Of a DNA stretch of 64,000 nucleotides, positions 1 to 11,778 are shown piece by piece. Under the pieces are notes generated by a model. That model was not told the origin of the DNA, ran no database searches, and worked only from the letters and a program-made list of their open reading frames with translations. Position 1 is the first letter of the stretch. Each line of letters begins with the position of its first letter. The DNA is from Styela clava. Lineage: Eukaryota; Chordata; Ascidiacea; Stolidobranchia; Styelidae. Made by a program: the position numbers and the translations under genes. The DNA lies in NCBI RefSeq assembly GCF_964204865.1, contig NC_135262.1, forward strand, positions 7,378,001 to 7,442,000, in the 5' to 3' direction.

Positions 1-755
1 CAGGTACACACACATACTATTTTCAGGTTGTGCGCCATCTTGGTACGCATACTTCGACATAATATCTGCTAATAACAAAATGAAACTCTAAATGAACACT
101 TCTTCAATTCATGTTTAGTTTTAATAAATGCCTACAGTAAGCTAATTTATACAAAATGGTAACTTTCTGTGGAAATCAAGGCAACTTATCAACCTGCGTC
201 CCTGATGGTATTCGTGGCTGTGTTCCCGTTATCATATTAAATACATAAAATGAGGAGGTGGGTGCATTACCAATATAATGATAAAGGTTAGGAATTCAAA
301 TTGGAAAATAAGCACTAAAAATCGTTTTATGTTATTGCTTTCATATCTTAGAATTTATAATGAATGGCGGAACTTAAATTATTTATGATATTTTAATTTT
401 CGAATTGCGGAAAAATAAATTATTCTAATAGTTTTCAATGTATCGATGAGCTGTGGGTAACAAGTTGGTGGCGATTTGAATTGTTTATTCGAGTCGAAAT
501 ACCCAACCCTAATGACTAGCCACCATATTCAAAAAATGAGAGGACACATCGCCACAAGGACAGTGCGGGATTGCGTTCAAATTCACTCCAACAGGATTTA
601 ATCGGCACACGGTAATCGAGATAAAGTTTCAATATTATGTTATCCACATTATCTAAAGGGGGAGGGAGGGGCGAGCCGCGGCCGTTAAGTCGAAGGCAAT
701 AGTTAACCCGTCATTCGGGTGCATGTAAAAGCTGCCAAATTTAGAATACTTTTCG

Positions 756-3126
756 CAGTGGCGGCGCGTCAATAGGGCCAACCGGGGCAATGCCCCGGTT
801 GTTTTTTCGGTATAATAAAAAATATTCGAAAAATACCTCAATATCGGTTGCACAGACTGTCTACACTAACCATATTCTCCCGACATGGTTCATTTTTCGC
901 TCGCAAAGCCTTCGCCGAACGTCGACGGGGCGACGCCGATTTTGCCCCGGTTGCTCATTGTATATCGTATTCTCTCTTTTATCTTCCACTCGCCGCGTTT
1001 GTCTCGTTTGTTTTCTGTTTCTTTTACCAAATCATCGGGGCTAGCCCCGAAATTATGACGACACAATGCCGACGTTTCTTACAACAACGTGTTGACATAT
1101 TCACGCATTCCTTCTCGTTCGTTGGTTGCTTGAAGAGTTGATAGTTTCCTCGCCTTCGTTTGTGTCGCTTGTTTCGCTATTTGAATCAGTTAGAGACCTT
1201 TAGTCCATTTGCTTTCGATTTTCCACATTCCTTTTGAGCTCCTCACTTCTTTCCGGCTTCGCATTTCTTAGCCTTAGACCTCATAATGAATAAGGTTGAT
1301 GCACTACTTCGCACTCCGTTTTCGCAGCTGCCGCTGGAACAAAAATTAGAGGTACAACGTCTTGGGCCTTATTAACCAAAAAATTGTTCACTGGAACAAT
1401 CCCATGACGGAGGAAAGCGTCGGCGTACATTCTGCGCAGAAACTTGGTATAAAAAACACGAATGGTTGTGTTACAGCGAGGACAAAAATGAACTTTTTTG
1501 TTTTTATTGCCTACTTTTTGCTACCGCTAAATTGATAGCTCAAACTTATGACGGCGCGGCAGTCATGAGTGGGTCGAAACATGGTGTTCAAGTTTATATA
1601 AAAGAAGATTTTCCTCATGCGCATTTTTTACATTGTTATGCACACCAATTTAACCTCGTTATTAAAAATATGTGTCTTGATACCCCTCTCGTCCGTATAT
1701 TTTTTGCAAATGTTTCGGGGTTTTCTTCATTTTTTTCCGTTTCGCCGAAGCGCTCTGACCTCCTTCGCCAGATATGTAGCCGCCGTCTCCCAGCTTGTGC
1801 ACCAACACGTTGGAACTTGCGATCACGCGTGGTGCAGGGCGTGTCCGAAATTAGGTCTGAGCTCATTGAGTGTTTCAATGGCATTCAGAGCTCTCCGGTT
1901 TGGGACGAACGCTCTGTGAGGTAGGCGGTAGGTCTAAAGCGTCTGCTAGAAGATGGTGAGTTTTCATTTTTTTTCACTTTTTTCTCCACAATATTCTATC
2001 ACGTGGATGTATTATACGGCGCATTGCAGTCAAGGCTAATGGATGGAGCGTCTGTGCAGTCGTGTATTTCAGACTTCTGCGATGCTGTACCTCGTATCCG
2101 GGAAACAATAAAATACGACGACACATGGAGTGCTTCTTTACGCCGCGGGCAAACAACGCAGCGTTTGATTTTGTCTGCAAAGGAATGCTGTGACATTCTG
2201 GTGAATCAAATAGGCGATCGTCTGCGCACTGAACACCTTGCCGCGTTCTCTTTGATGAACCCCAAAAAAATTTTCAAAATTTGCACGTCAATTTCCCATC
2301 CATTTGTTGGCTACTGTCTCCAAATTTTACCCCATGATAAACGTGGGTAAATTGGAAAATGAATTGCGATGTATATACACCAATCAAATTTTTTTGAACA
2401 TCACATCAACTTGCGCGCTCTATGGGTTCCTCATAGATAACACTCTAGTAACTACCTTTGCGGCGTCTGCAAAATTTCTGGACATCATTTTGACGACGCC
2501 TATTTCTTCCGCCGACGCAGAGCGAACATTCAGCACGCTGAAGCGTATTAAAACGTATCTCAGAAACACAATGAAGCAAGATAGATTAAATTCCTTGGCT
2601 GTTTTATCCATTCACAGAGACGTTATTTCTGGGATGCATGACTTTAATCAGCGCGTTATTGAGCATTTTGCTTCCAAGAAACCGCGGCGTGTTGCATATA
2701 TGTTCAAGCAGTAGAAGTCTAGCAGCATATATATCTATGAGTGAGCGACGCATGTCCTTATCTTTGCATTACCTTTCCTTTCCTCATAGTAACGTTTTAA
2801 ACCTTATTTTAGGTTTTGTCTGTCTTTCCCGAAGTTTCTGTTAATATGTCATTGTATTTATCTGGGAAAAGGCCTTTCCTTTTGAAAGAGGTTTCAAAAT
2901 AAACTATGTCTATATTTATTAATCCCTTGACTTGGACCGGTTTTGAGGACACTTTCTTATCGTTAAAAATGGTCGCTTTTGCCGATTGGTTGTTACCGAT
3001 GGAAAGGTTTTTATACTCATAAAATGATGGGAGAACTTATAGCGCTCATCCTGTCCCCGTAGATGGGGGTGACTTGGTCCCGCAGTAGCTTGCCCCGGTT
3101 GTCAAAATGACCACGCGCCGCCACTG
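756..3126 (+). mobile_element. hAT-family DNA transposon, copy 1 (inactive)
   Basis: The element is 2371 bp. It begins CAGTGGCGGCGCGT and ends with the reverse complement of that 14-mer, giving clean terminal inverted repeats. It is flanked by a perfect 8-bp target-site duplication, acttttcg, at 748-755 and 3127-3134. The 8-bp duplication and CAGTGGCG-type ends are diagnostic of hAT elements. A second, subterminal inverted motif (ccggggcaa near the left end, ttgccccgg near the right end) lies inside the TIRs. It contains a broken transposase gene. The same insertion with the same flanks is in the second duplication copy, so it inserted before the segment duplicated. Confidence 0.93.
1286..2714 (+). 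pseudogene. hAT transposase pseudogene (ZMYM1-like), copy 1
   Basis: An ATG at 1286 opens a frame that hits an in-frame TAA at 1373, then continues in the same frame with a WY...WL...FCFYC segment resembling the N-terminal TTF-type zinc finger of ZMYM1-like hAT transposases. The frame then jumps straight to the catalytic-region motif TYDGAAVMSG, so much of the middle seems to be missing. A G-to-T change makes a second stop (TAG at 1922-1924) that copy 2 lacks. A frameshift near 2340 separates the C-terminal hATC dimerisation domain (SSADAERTFSTLKRIKTYLR, then LAVLSIHRD), which ends at 2714. The breaks and missing middle make it non-functional. Confidence 0.88.
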
Positions 3127-3516
3127 ACTTTTCGCAATATTGAAACGCCACATAAAACTATTTCTGATAAACCATGGGAATATTTCATCTTATTGCATTT
3201 TATGTACGTGATGATACCTCGATTGACATTTTGTATAAAATATTAACCTCCCGCATTATAAATCACGAAGCAATATCGAACGGTTAATTAAAATTTCTGA
3301 TATCTGAGATAACTTTATCTTGTCGGTGGCATTGCGTTGGAAATATAAAAAATTCAATCGTAATACTGTACCCACATTTACCCAATACTAACAAAACACA
3401 TGTAATATGCGACAACATTTATTTCCAATCACCAAAACTAAGTTTCTAGTATTCTAGTTTAGACTATGATTTTCTAAAATTTCGATGTGTCGTCGTTATT
3501 AGCCGTCGCTGGCAAA
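2715..3516. other. 3' end of hAT element and intergenic DNA
   Basis: Positions 2715-3126 are the non-coding 3' part of the hAT element, including the right terminal inverted repeat. Positions 3135-3516 hold the 3' flank of the minus-strand secreted-protein gene, with a polyadenylation signal at 3418-3423. I see no other gene. The same sequence recurs at 14821-15623 with one added T near 15310. Confidence 0.6.
3418..3423 (-). terminator. Polyadenylation signal of secreted-protein gene, copy 1
   Basis: AATAAA on the minus strand, about 95 nt downstream of the stop codon at 3519-3517, is a plausible distance for the full-length mRNA. Confidence 0.5.
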
Positions 3517-6500
3517 TTACTTGCTCCAAATGTAACATCCACTTTTGTTCTGCTTGAGAACGTATCCATAGTAATGCCTGAAAATATGTGTAAGAATTAA
3601 TTACTAGTTGTTATTTTAATTACTTATGCCTCGACAGTCCGACCAGGTATGTTGAAGTATAGATCACACTGGCCATCGCTTGACAGTAGCTTGCTGGTTT
3701 GTTTGCTTCGCTATGATATTTTAAATTGAACTAAAAAGTATCTCACCTGTAATATTTCAGACTGAACTTATAGCTGCATGTGGTTGGATAAACAATCCTC
3801 CACTGGAACGACGAGCAATTCATAACAGGAAGAGTAAACTTGACAGCATAATTGCATTTGTATCCACAGGCGTAATGTTGTTCAAGTTTTGGAATCATAT
3901 CATTCCAGTATTGGTCGAACTCATCGAGAATTGCGAGATATTGACTGTTGACCTTGCTTTTGTATGCACCGAAGAGATCAGATACAGCTCCTTCAAACTC
4001 TTCACCAAAGTAGAAAGCCAACATCTTTTTGTATTGATTATTCTTCATTTTAGAAACCTGGATGTAAGACAATGTTTTTCGATAAATTGAGTAAATTCAG
4101 GAGAACTTAAAGGTTGCAGCATAACCATATAGGAAAGTCGGGATTTTTGTACTGATATTTTGTTTTGCCTTTTTCCTTGAAATAATCCGATTCATGTTTT
4201 TGATACAATAATTTGTTTAACTATTTTTGAAACTGTTGAAATTCGTATAAATGAGTGACTACAAGATTGAGTTAAAATTTCAGAACTCCGTCACATTGAT
4301 TAGTTATCTTAATTTTTAGTCTCAATTATATAATCACCTTGGCCAGACCATTCTTCAAAGCTTCTCTCAATTTGTCTTTCTTCTCATTCAAATTCTGAGT
4401 ATGTTTCTCAATTTTCTTCGTTCTTGTGTTGAGGCAAGCTTGATAACGAGCAGTTATTTTTTCAGCCAACTTTTTCAAATTGTTTTCGTATTTTTCTATC
4501 CTTTTGACGTAAACCTTTCCCGAAGTATTCAATCGATCGGCCAACATTTTTTCGTAACATTTGAGAGCTTTAGTTTTCTGACTTGCCAGTTTCATTGTGT
4601 ATGATTCGATTTTACATAATGCCATCTTGCAGAGGCGTCCTTGCCTAAAAGTAGTAAATAGTATTATTAGGCTTTTACCATTCGGTCGAAATACCCCAAC
4701 GGAAAGCGAAAAAAAAACAGAAATATTCAGGTGATAAGTCAAATTTGTAGTACATTGCCCGAGTTTTGAAACTTTATACCTGACGTAGTATGTTGCTTCC
4801 AAAGCCTTGATCAACCACTTATGTCTCTTTGTAACAATCGTTTGATATTCTTCATAATATTTCTTATGAAGTCCCGTCCATTTCAATTCCCATGCCTTGT
4901 ATGCTTCCTTCGCAACGCTGACTGCGGTTTTTACTTTCTTGGAAAGATCGAACTCGAATTCGGCGGAAGATTTGTTCACAGTTTCTGTGACGAAATAAGA
5001 TTTTGTTAGAATGAGTATGCTTGATAACTTAAGACCAAGGCTGAGTCGGTGTCTGTGTCTGTGTGTCATAGATTATGCTTTGTATCTTCAGAGCACATAG
5101 AATCATAGACGATAGATGGACTAACTCAAGACCAAGGCTGAGGAGTCGGTGTCTGTGTCTGTGTGAGGAGTCTGTGTCGGTATTTGGTATGTGTTTGTTG
5201 GAGTCGAAGCTGGAATCGAATTTTCAAACTTTCTGGATTCAAGATTTGGAGTCAGAGTCGAAATTTGAATTCTCCGAAGCCCGAATTTCAGACGTTTCGT
5301 AAGAACGAAAGAAATTAAAATTTTGTACAGTAATTTAAAAAAGTTATGTTCATTATGGCTGAGCGTTCCTGGCAATTTATTAAAGAATGATTGCATACGC
5401 CAAAGCTTTTAGCCTCAAAATCTGATTCCCCGAGTATTCGGAGCCGGAGTCAACTTTTTCAACTCAGATTCGGAGTCGATTGTTAATGTTCTCCGACTCT
5501 ACAGCTCTGGTTTGAATTGCATAGCTAACACGAAGAAAAGTATTGCATTTGACTATAGAATTTTAGTGTGCTTAAGATATCTAAATCTAAAATTAAATTT
5601 TCAATAAATACCGATATCGCAAGTTTTCAATTTCTTGAATTCAGGCTTCTTCCAGGCATAATATCTATAATTAGCAAACTTGAAGCAACTAATTTTCTTC
5701 GTGTATCGGAAAGTCCACCATGTTCCAAGTTTTTTGCTGAAATGAAATATTGTTTTTAATAAGTCTTCGACTTTGAATAAAACTCTTTTTACTTTTCTCA
5801 CAAGTAATTTGCCAAAGCATACTTACAAGGTATTGCTTGAAAGTGGGAAATCGGAAATTTTTCGCAAAGAACCACTAAGCTCTTAGACTAGCTGTCAGGG
5901 AAATTATACTCCTAGTATACTTAATATTGCAATACTAATATTAAATACTAATGAAGCTTGAGTTTGTGTTTATTTTGCTAAAATTCTGCTAGTTGATCAG
6001 CAGACAAAAATTGTGAGTCAACTTTAATAAATTTTCCTATCAAACTAACCAGAAAAGTGTTTCAAATTGGCATTAAATATTCTTTAAAACATTGACAAGT
6101 TTTACCATGAATTATAATACTTCTTCTTGAAAAAGTTCAAGCATCCAGTGTATGTTGTGCATTGATAAGAGCATGCATATCTTTGAACTATCACATCTTT
6201 GAAACCGTTAATTTTGTCCGCGTAGGAATTAAAAGTGACATCAAGTTTGTTTGATAATTTGGTTTTATATTCATTCACAACAGCGTCGACAATTTCTTTT
6301 TCCCAGGTTTTTGATCCTAAAAAATCAAAAATATTGTTAAAAATAATGTAAAATGTTAGCGAAACGTAGCGTTAATAATGTTAACTCACCATGCATCTTA
6401 TATAAAAGACAGCGATAAACTTTAACCTTTTTCTCGTTGAGTTTACTCATAACTTTCTTGAAATGAGCAAAATACTCTTTGATCCGTCCGGTAAGTGCCT

Positions 6501-7851
6501 TCTTGAATTGAGCAATTTTCTCAGATCGAGTTTGGAAGCATTTTAGTGCTCTGGTTTAATATATGAAGGAAAAGTTATTTCACGTGATTTTACCTTTGTT
6601 GTTTTTAAATGAATTTTTATTGTTGTTTAAATTAGCAGAACATACAGAAGTGGAAATTTTCTCAATATATTACAGAAAACATTACGTTGTATCAGTAAAG
6701 TTACTTAAAAAAAGCGTTAAATAATCGAGCTTACGCATTGACGATCCTTCCATGGAAAGCAATCAACTTGTTGTGTCTCTTCTGAATTGCATATTTGTAT
6801 TTAATAGCGGTGATAGAAGCCATTTTGTCAATTTTTGCTGTGAATGTGGATACAGCTTTATCCTTTTTCTCCGAAACAGCTGCTCTGCGCTCCTCAGGGA
6901 CGTATCTATATATATAAATACCGAAAAATAAATAGTTTCCTGAATAGAATTAGACGTTAAGAAATTTTCGATGCCAACAAGACTTGGCTTTTAGAATAAA
7001 AAAAAAATTTAATTCCATTTCTTAGTTTCGATTTTAATTTTAGTATTATTGCACTGAACCGATGTATGAAAGAAAATTAACATAAAAAATACTTCATAAA
7101 TTCTATTGTATATTCATTGACTCTATCGGCAAATTTAGTCTTGCAACTCTCCATTCTCAAGTTGAAATCAACAAGCCAAGTATCGTAATGTTCGTTCATC
7201 TCCTTCAATATTGCATCTGCCTTTGACTTCAGCTTCTTCTCAAGATTGGTCTTGAATTCGATTTTGGTCATTTCTGTGTTTTTGAGAAAGTAAAATAGAA
7301 ATGAAGTTACATTGAAAATCGATGGAGGTAATGGAAGGCAACAAATCTGAGAGAGAGAAAAAAAAGAAGGAAGGGAAGAGAGAAACAATGAAAAGAATAT
7401 GAGTGAGATTTTAAAAAGAAGAGAGTGGCGAACAGAGAGAACTTTTTAATAAAAACGAGAAAAGAGAAATCTATCGTTCTGAAATGCAAAGGTATTAATG
7501 TCTTGAAGAAATGAATAATTATTACCTTGAAAATCATCTGTTCCACATTTAGTTCCAGGATAAGAACTCATCACGGAAGAATAATATTTGGTAGTGAACC
7601 AGGAGGTGGAAAAATGAACACGAAACTTGAGACATGCCGAAGTAGGGAAGACGTAGAATCTCCTGATGGAATATTTAGTGTAACCACATGGATGTTGAAC
7701 ATAGGAGGCTGCGTTGGCAATCTGTATAAAGAAAATAGGTTGCGTGATATTATAGACTGTAGAGCAAAGATTTTACCAAATTCGAATTCAAATAGATATA
7801 GTAAAATAGACTTACCGCCAGGCAAGCCAGAAGTAAGATCAGGATCCTCAT
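3517..7851 (-). CDS. Predicted secreted modular Cys/helix protein, copy 1 (11 exons)
   Basis: The coding exons, read 5' to 3' on the minus strand, are 7851-7816, 7721-7526, 7273-7093, 6905-6735, 6550-6390, 6316-6106, 5736-5612, 4984-4780, 4644-4338, 4057-3747 and 3577-3517. All have GT/AG borders and phases that agree, giving 1965 nt and 654 residues. Residues 1-16 (MRILILLLACLAIANA) are a clear signal peptide with an A-N-A cleavage site. The mature chain alternates three Cys/Tyr-rich modules (about 17-77, 294-361 and 592-654; note YACSYQC and YACGYKC) with two Lys/Glu-rich helical, probably coiled-coil regions (78-293 and 362-591). The two helix-plus-Cys units resemble each other in sequence and exon phase, so the gene grew by internal duplication. 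I recognise no known family; a role as an extracellular structural or secreted humoral protein is inference. Retaining the intron after exon 6 or exon 10 would give immediate stops, so shorter isoforms are possible. Confidence 0.72.
5031..5512. repeat. GAGTCG-rich dispersed repeat in intron 7, copy 1
   Basis: Contains many GGAGTC / GAGTCG / GACTCC words typical of a repeat family scattered through the window. Within it, the segment starting AAGACCAAGGCTGAG and followed by TCGGTGTCTGTGTCTGTGTG occurs twice, at about 5031-5066 and 5128-5165, a small tandem duplication. It lies in the intron between exons 7 and 8 of the secreted-protein gene. Confidence 0.6.
5969..5974 (-). terminator. Possible internal polyadenylation signal (AATAAA), copy 1
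   Basis: AATAAA on the minus strand lies inside intron 6, about 130 nt past the stop codon (TAA, 6104-6102) that appears if the exon 6 donor is not used. It could support a short 319-residue secreted isoform. A lone hexamer in AT-rich DNA is weak evidence. The copy-2 equivalent is at 18076-18081. Confidence 0.3.
7345..7440. repeat. Purine-rich low-complexity tract in intron 2, copy 1
   Basis: The plus strand is almost pure A/G (gagagagag, aaaaaaaag, aaggaaggg). On the transcribed (minus) strand this is a long polypyrimidine stretch upstream of the exon 3 acceptor. It is repeated at 19452-19547. Confidence 0.6.
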
Positions 7852-7911
7852 TTTGTGTCTTGTTTCGAAGTTCTTCGAGTTGAGACTGATTCGATTCATG
7901 TTTCCGTGGCC

Positions 7912-7919
7912 TATTTATA
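7912..7919 (-). promoter_or_regulatory. TATA box of secreted-protein gene, copy 1
   Basis: The minus strand reads TATAAATA about 60 bp upstream of the ATG at 7851, which would place transcription start near 7885 and give a 5' leader of about 35 nt. The block from about 7800 to 7992 is almost unchanged between the two duplication copies, although the DNA on both sides has diverged. That supports it as a working promoter, unless gene conversion explains it. Confidence 0.65.
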
Positions 7920-7992
7920 CCCCGAAACAGAATATCTTGAACCGTACTGGCGCCGATAAAACACTCCTGGTTGCTATTTTGTCGTTCAAAAC

Positions 7993-9649
7993 ATGCATAA
8001 TCATCCTACTCGAATAAACTTATGGATTCCGTAATTTCGATATGTGTATATATTATGAGGCTTTCCCAGTGCAGTTTTGTTGAACGATCAAGTTTTGATA
8101 ACTCGAGACACGGGAAAGATAATCCATTTGCAGTTCAAACTTGCAATATTAAATCAGCAGATAAGATTCAGAAGTAGGCTTAATACATTTTGCATGGTGA
8201 TTTCATCTTCTTGTTTTTACAACCCGTTCTCGATTCCTTACTTTTTACATTATCAGTTTTCAATGTGTTCAATGAAACTTATCCTGTTACAATTTTTGTT
8301 TTAACTATGCTGTTTTCGAATTCAAACAAAAATCCGAGGAAGACATAAAAAACATTTTATAGCACGAATCCGTGTATTTTGCACCTATGGATTAATGCTT
8401 CGATATAGCGTTGAGAGATTTAAATCAGTATCATTATGTCATACTAATGCTGGATAGTAATTACAAGACATCGAAGTGTAGGATTAGATCCCAGACCTGG
8501 CGCCGTTTATCTAAATTATGTATGTGGTATCTAAGCAACTTCAGAACATCACATTTTGAAGTGATGCGGTGTGTTTTGAATCCAACTGTTTCGTTGCATT
8601 GTAATTGTTCATTCTTGGCATCTCGTTATTTGAATATACACAGAATATCATGCCGAAAAACCATGAAGCTAATGATATAGATATATTCAAATCGTTCAAT
8701 TCGTTCGTTTATTACTCCAGACCGCTGTGGTCCATATAAAAACAACACAACAAATAAACATAAGCAAAACAAAAATAACGCAATAAATACATAAAATACC
8801 TGATATGACAATCAGATTCACAGTAAGTCTCAAAAAAGAGTTATAATATAGCAATTCAAGAGACCAAAAGTGAGGTATAGAATCTAAGGTAGCCCGTGAC
8901 AAACAGTATCTGGGAATCAAATAATGATTGTGTAGATTTATATATATAGATATATATAGATTTCAAGACTCTTCATTTCGTTATATATTATAAATCTCTA
9001 TCCAGATATGAACTAGATATGGTGAATATGTCGAATATGTCGTTTGTGAATTTATTATACTTAATATCATCATTTAAAAGGTTTCACGAATGTTTTATGT
9101 GTACATAGCCATGGCTACATAAATGTTCTGTACGTACATGTGACGTATATATATTTAAAAATCCATATATCCCACAGCCATGAGCCGTTTAAAACTCCGT
9201 TTACTTTTTGCATCCTTTCAATGCATAGGAACATTAGGAACTTTTTCTCATCAATAATATATTCTGTAGAGTACATTGATATTTATCTATCTTTATCTAA
9301 TTATTTATCTAATTTATCTATGGAAATTCCCTTGACCCCGGACTCAGAAAAATACTGTCTATACTTCACCATGGCAAAAATAAATAAAGCAATTACCAGC
9401 TGGGGTACACATTTATAATCATCATTCAGATTCAAAATATTTAACTGCCCACAGTTTAACAGTCTCGTTCTATTTAATTAGTCTACCAAAAAAGGTTATT
9501 CAAAAAATCTTGTAATCTTAAGAGAGAAATTTTTGATTACTTTTACTTGAAATTTAACGCGAAATTATTTCACTTTATTTCATTCAATTCTATCATTGTT
9601 GCGATTGTGAAATTTTTCCCCCTGATTAACGATATAATTCAGACTACGT
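7993..9649. other. Non-coding DNA upstream of copy 1 gene
   Basis: From 7993 to about 9170 this aligns with diverged sequence at 20100-20975. An insertion of about 250 bp at 8680-8938, next to TATATATAGATATA repeats, is specific to this copy. From 9170 to 9649 I see no gene or clear repeat; the short open frames look random. Confidence 0.55.
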
Positions 9650-9671
9650 CTTATTTTCGGGGAAACACGGT
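9650..9671. mobile_element. Solo terminus of a TTATTTTCGGGGAAACACGGT-type MITE
   Basis: This segment matches the right terminus of the MITE at 31896-32273 (cttattttcggg...cacggt). No matching left terminus is visible nearby, so it is a fragment. Confidence 0.5.
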
Positions 9672-10721
9672 TGTCAAAGAAACGCCAAATGAATACGCAT
9701 TTTGTCACACAGACCAACTTACATTTTTTATTATATGAACAAAACATATTTTTCCGATTATCGTGTTACTATTATGGTACTGATGTGAAAAATTCTTTGT
9801 AAATTTTTTTTAGACGACTAATAATCACTGACAATCTGAGTATCGATTTGTATTGCCAGGATAAACTAGCAAAGAGTGCAAAATCTAGAAACATCTGATA
9901 CTTCTTTGTATTTGATACTTCTTACTTAATCAAACTGTTTCCGACAAGAATAGGAAACTCAAATTTACCAAATCAGAGGAGGTTCAGATGTCAATAAAAC
10001 AGGAGAGCAATACTCAAATATATGGAGACAAATACCAATCATGAGTACCAGTACGGTAGATTTGGAAGCACCAAGTTAGTAGAGATCGCCGGACAAACAA
10101 TACGGAGTCGGTCGAGTAATACGAAATAAAAAGTGTTCCCCTTTAGTTAAAATAAAAAGCAAAATATTTCGTAAAATATCGTGCACCATGAAACTCATAA
10201 CAAATTTCAATAAAGAATATGAAAGTGATACCCAGGCTTCAGCCATATTTGAAAGACTTAATTCGAAAACGATCGGCATATTAGTTCCCGACAAAAAATT
10301 TGCTCAACAACAAATATTATCCTCAAAACAAAAGTCATCAGCAAAAACACCAATATGTACATTTTTTTCCAATGAGCTATCATAAGTCTAGTTCGCTTTT
10401 GGTGTTTCCGTTATAAGCGTGTAATTCATTCCCGATGCAGATCTTGTTAACTCCTACTACGTGGTCAGCATCTGCATTTAAAGTGGATTTGGAAAGAAAT
10501 TGAAAATGAAGAGGAATTTGTGAAGGAGCGTGTAAGAAATTTGTGTGAAATATGTAAAAACTGACAAACTTGGTTTTAACAAAATATATGAAAAGGTAGA
10601 AAAGACAAGAAAGTTTATTGAACAGAGTAGTCTAACATAACGTGGACAAAAATAACTTGACCTATATTTTTTAATTTTGAGAACATTGATGTATGGGAAC
10701 ATTAAGTAGAGATATATTATA
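9672..10721. other. Intergenic DNA, no gene seen
   Basis: AT-rich sequence with only short open frames (72 codons or fewer) lacking recognisable motifs or splice structure. No repeat boundary identified. Confidence 0.5.
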
Positions 10722-11398
10722 ATATCGTCACGCTAATACCCGAATTGCGTAAGTCATTTTTTGGCGGTTTTGAGTTTTTCATAAAATAGGTATTTATGTA
10801 ATGCTGCGCACCTGTCTGTTAAGTCAGATTTTGTTTTAAGAATTCCGAAACCCATAAAAATAGAGATTTTGTATGATATGCAAATTTGTTCAATTGTTTC
10901 GTCATAATGAATTATCATTGATAACGCAGGACTATGACGTCACAGAGGCAAAATAACCTCGGCAAATGATTTTCGAGTTTTTGCATCTCAGATTCTAGCT
11001 TAGCGCTTATAAATTTCAATTTATACTACAGTATAGGAAGGCGTGCACTTGTGATATTCACTGTCTGAGTCCAATTCACCTTGGTTGGCTTTTATATAAG
11101 GGTACATTGCTGTTTTATTCTATATAGTTTGGTTTTCAGTACTGGTACATATAGTCAAGTTGCAAAATTGCGTGTGTCTCCAAGTCATTGACACATTTCT
11201 GCCTAAGTCACAGTGCACCATTATGACGTCACATGACTGCGTCATACAAATTAACTTAAATCCGGCTACGATCAAAAAATTGAACTTTGGCAAATTATTG
11301 ACTCTGAATGGCATGACAATATCATTAGGAAGTTTTTCACGTTTTTCTCAAAACTGCTAAAAATGACTTACGCGATTCGGTTATTAGCGTGACGATAT
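10722..11398. mobile_element. TIR element with about 55-bp terminal inverted repeats
   Basis: The left end begins atatcgtcacgctaata and runs on through ccgaat, gcgtaagtcattttt and gttttgag. The reverse complement of 11340-11398 gives the same words with a few mismatches, so the inverted repeats are about 55 bp. The element is 677 bp with no open frame of useful length, hence non-autonomous. Two TGACGTCA palindromes lie inside, at about 10935 and 11224. The target-site duplication is short or unclear (possibly ATA or TA), so I do not assign a superfamily. Confidence 0.8.
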
Positions 11399-11557
11399 AC
11401 TTGTGTAATTAGCTAGACAAATTTGAAAATTTAGCTATTTTTGGTATTTTTGATAGCTCAGGAAATGCTTTATAAATACCTGCTATCGGGGGACCTATAA
11501 CATGCCTAACTCGCGATCCACTGAACTTAAATAATGCGGTTTATTATTAAAAAATGT

Positions 11558-11778
11558 GGTGCTCCCGAAGTATGCGAACCAAGATGGCGGACATCGAAAC
11601 GTAACACGGGTAACAGGTTAGGGTTAGGCGATAATTTTTTTCCAATTTTCCTTATTTTAGTCCTATTATCAGAGAGCCTCCCGTAGTATTTATACCTAAA
11701 ATTATGGCCTAACCTTAACCTAGTACACATATTACATTCCGATGTCCGCCATCTTGGTTCGCATACTTCGGGAGCCCC
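11558..11778. mobile_element. Short hAT-like MITE with about 40-bp inverted repeats
   Basis: The left end GGTGCTCCCGAAGTATGCG continues with aaccaagatggcggacatcg, and the right end is its reverse complement with one mismatch in the first bases. It is 221 bp, flanked on both sides by aaaaatgt (11550-11557 and 11779-11786), an 8-bp target-site duplication that points to hAT transposase mobilisation. It has no coding capacity. Confidence 0.85.

Larger units (their letters stand above)
1..9170. repeat. Segmental tandem duplication, copy 1 (left end cut by window)
   Basis: This block matches 12107-20975 in direct orientation. The offset is 12106 up to about 3199, then 12107 after a one-base indel in a T-run. 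From 1 to about 7730 I counted only a handful of substitutions, for example at 1922, 2733, 3434 and 4166. Positions 7735-7800 differ at many sites, 7800-7992 are nearly identical again, and from about 7993 the copies diverge strongly, with roughly one in five or six bases changed and a 250-bp insertion at about 8680-8938. Recognisable homology ends near 9170. The true left boundary lies at or beyond the window edge. An assembly artefact (uncollapsed haplotype) is a competing explanation for the near-identical part, but not for the diverged tail. Confidence 0.92.

Noticed and set aside
653-853. 66-codon minus-strand open frame, repeated at 12759-12959
   Set aside because: It runs across the hAT left terminus and has no motif; its repetition is explained by the segmental duplication.
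3617-3661. Possible extra 45-nt in-phase exon between exons 10 and 11
   Set aside because: It would keep the frame, but its acceptor lacks a polypyrimidine tract.
5601-5801. Independent small gene at 5601-5801
   Set aside because: The central part is exon 7 of the secreted-protein gene (5736-5612); the ends are intron read-through.
6102-7851. Separate six-exon gene of 319 residues ending at 6102
   Set aside because: The phase of the donor at 6106 and the acceptor at 5736 agree, and the module pattern continues through exons 7-11, so I prefer one gene; the short form is kept as a possible isoform.
8938-8962. TATATATAGATATA run as a functional element
   Set aside because: A simple repeat at the edge of the copy-1-specific insertion; nothing points to function.
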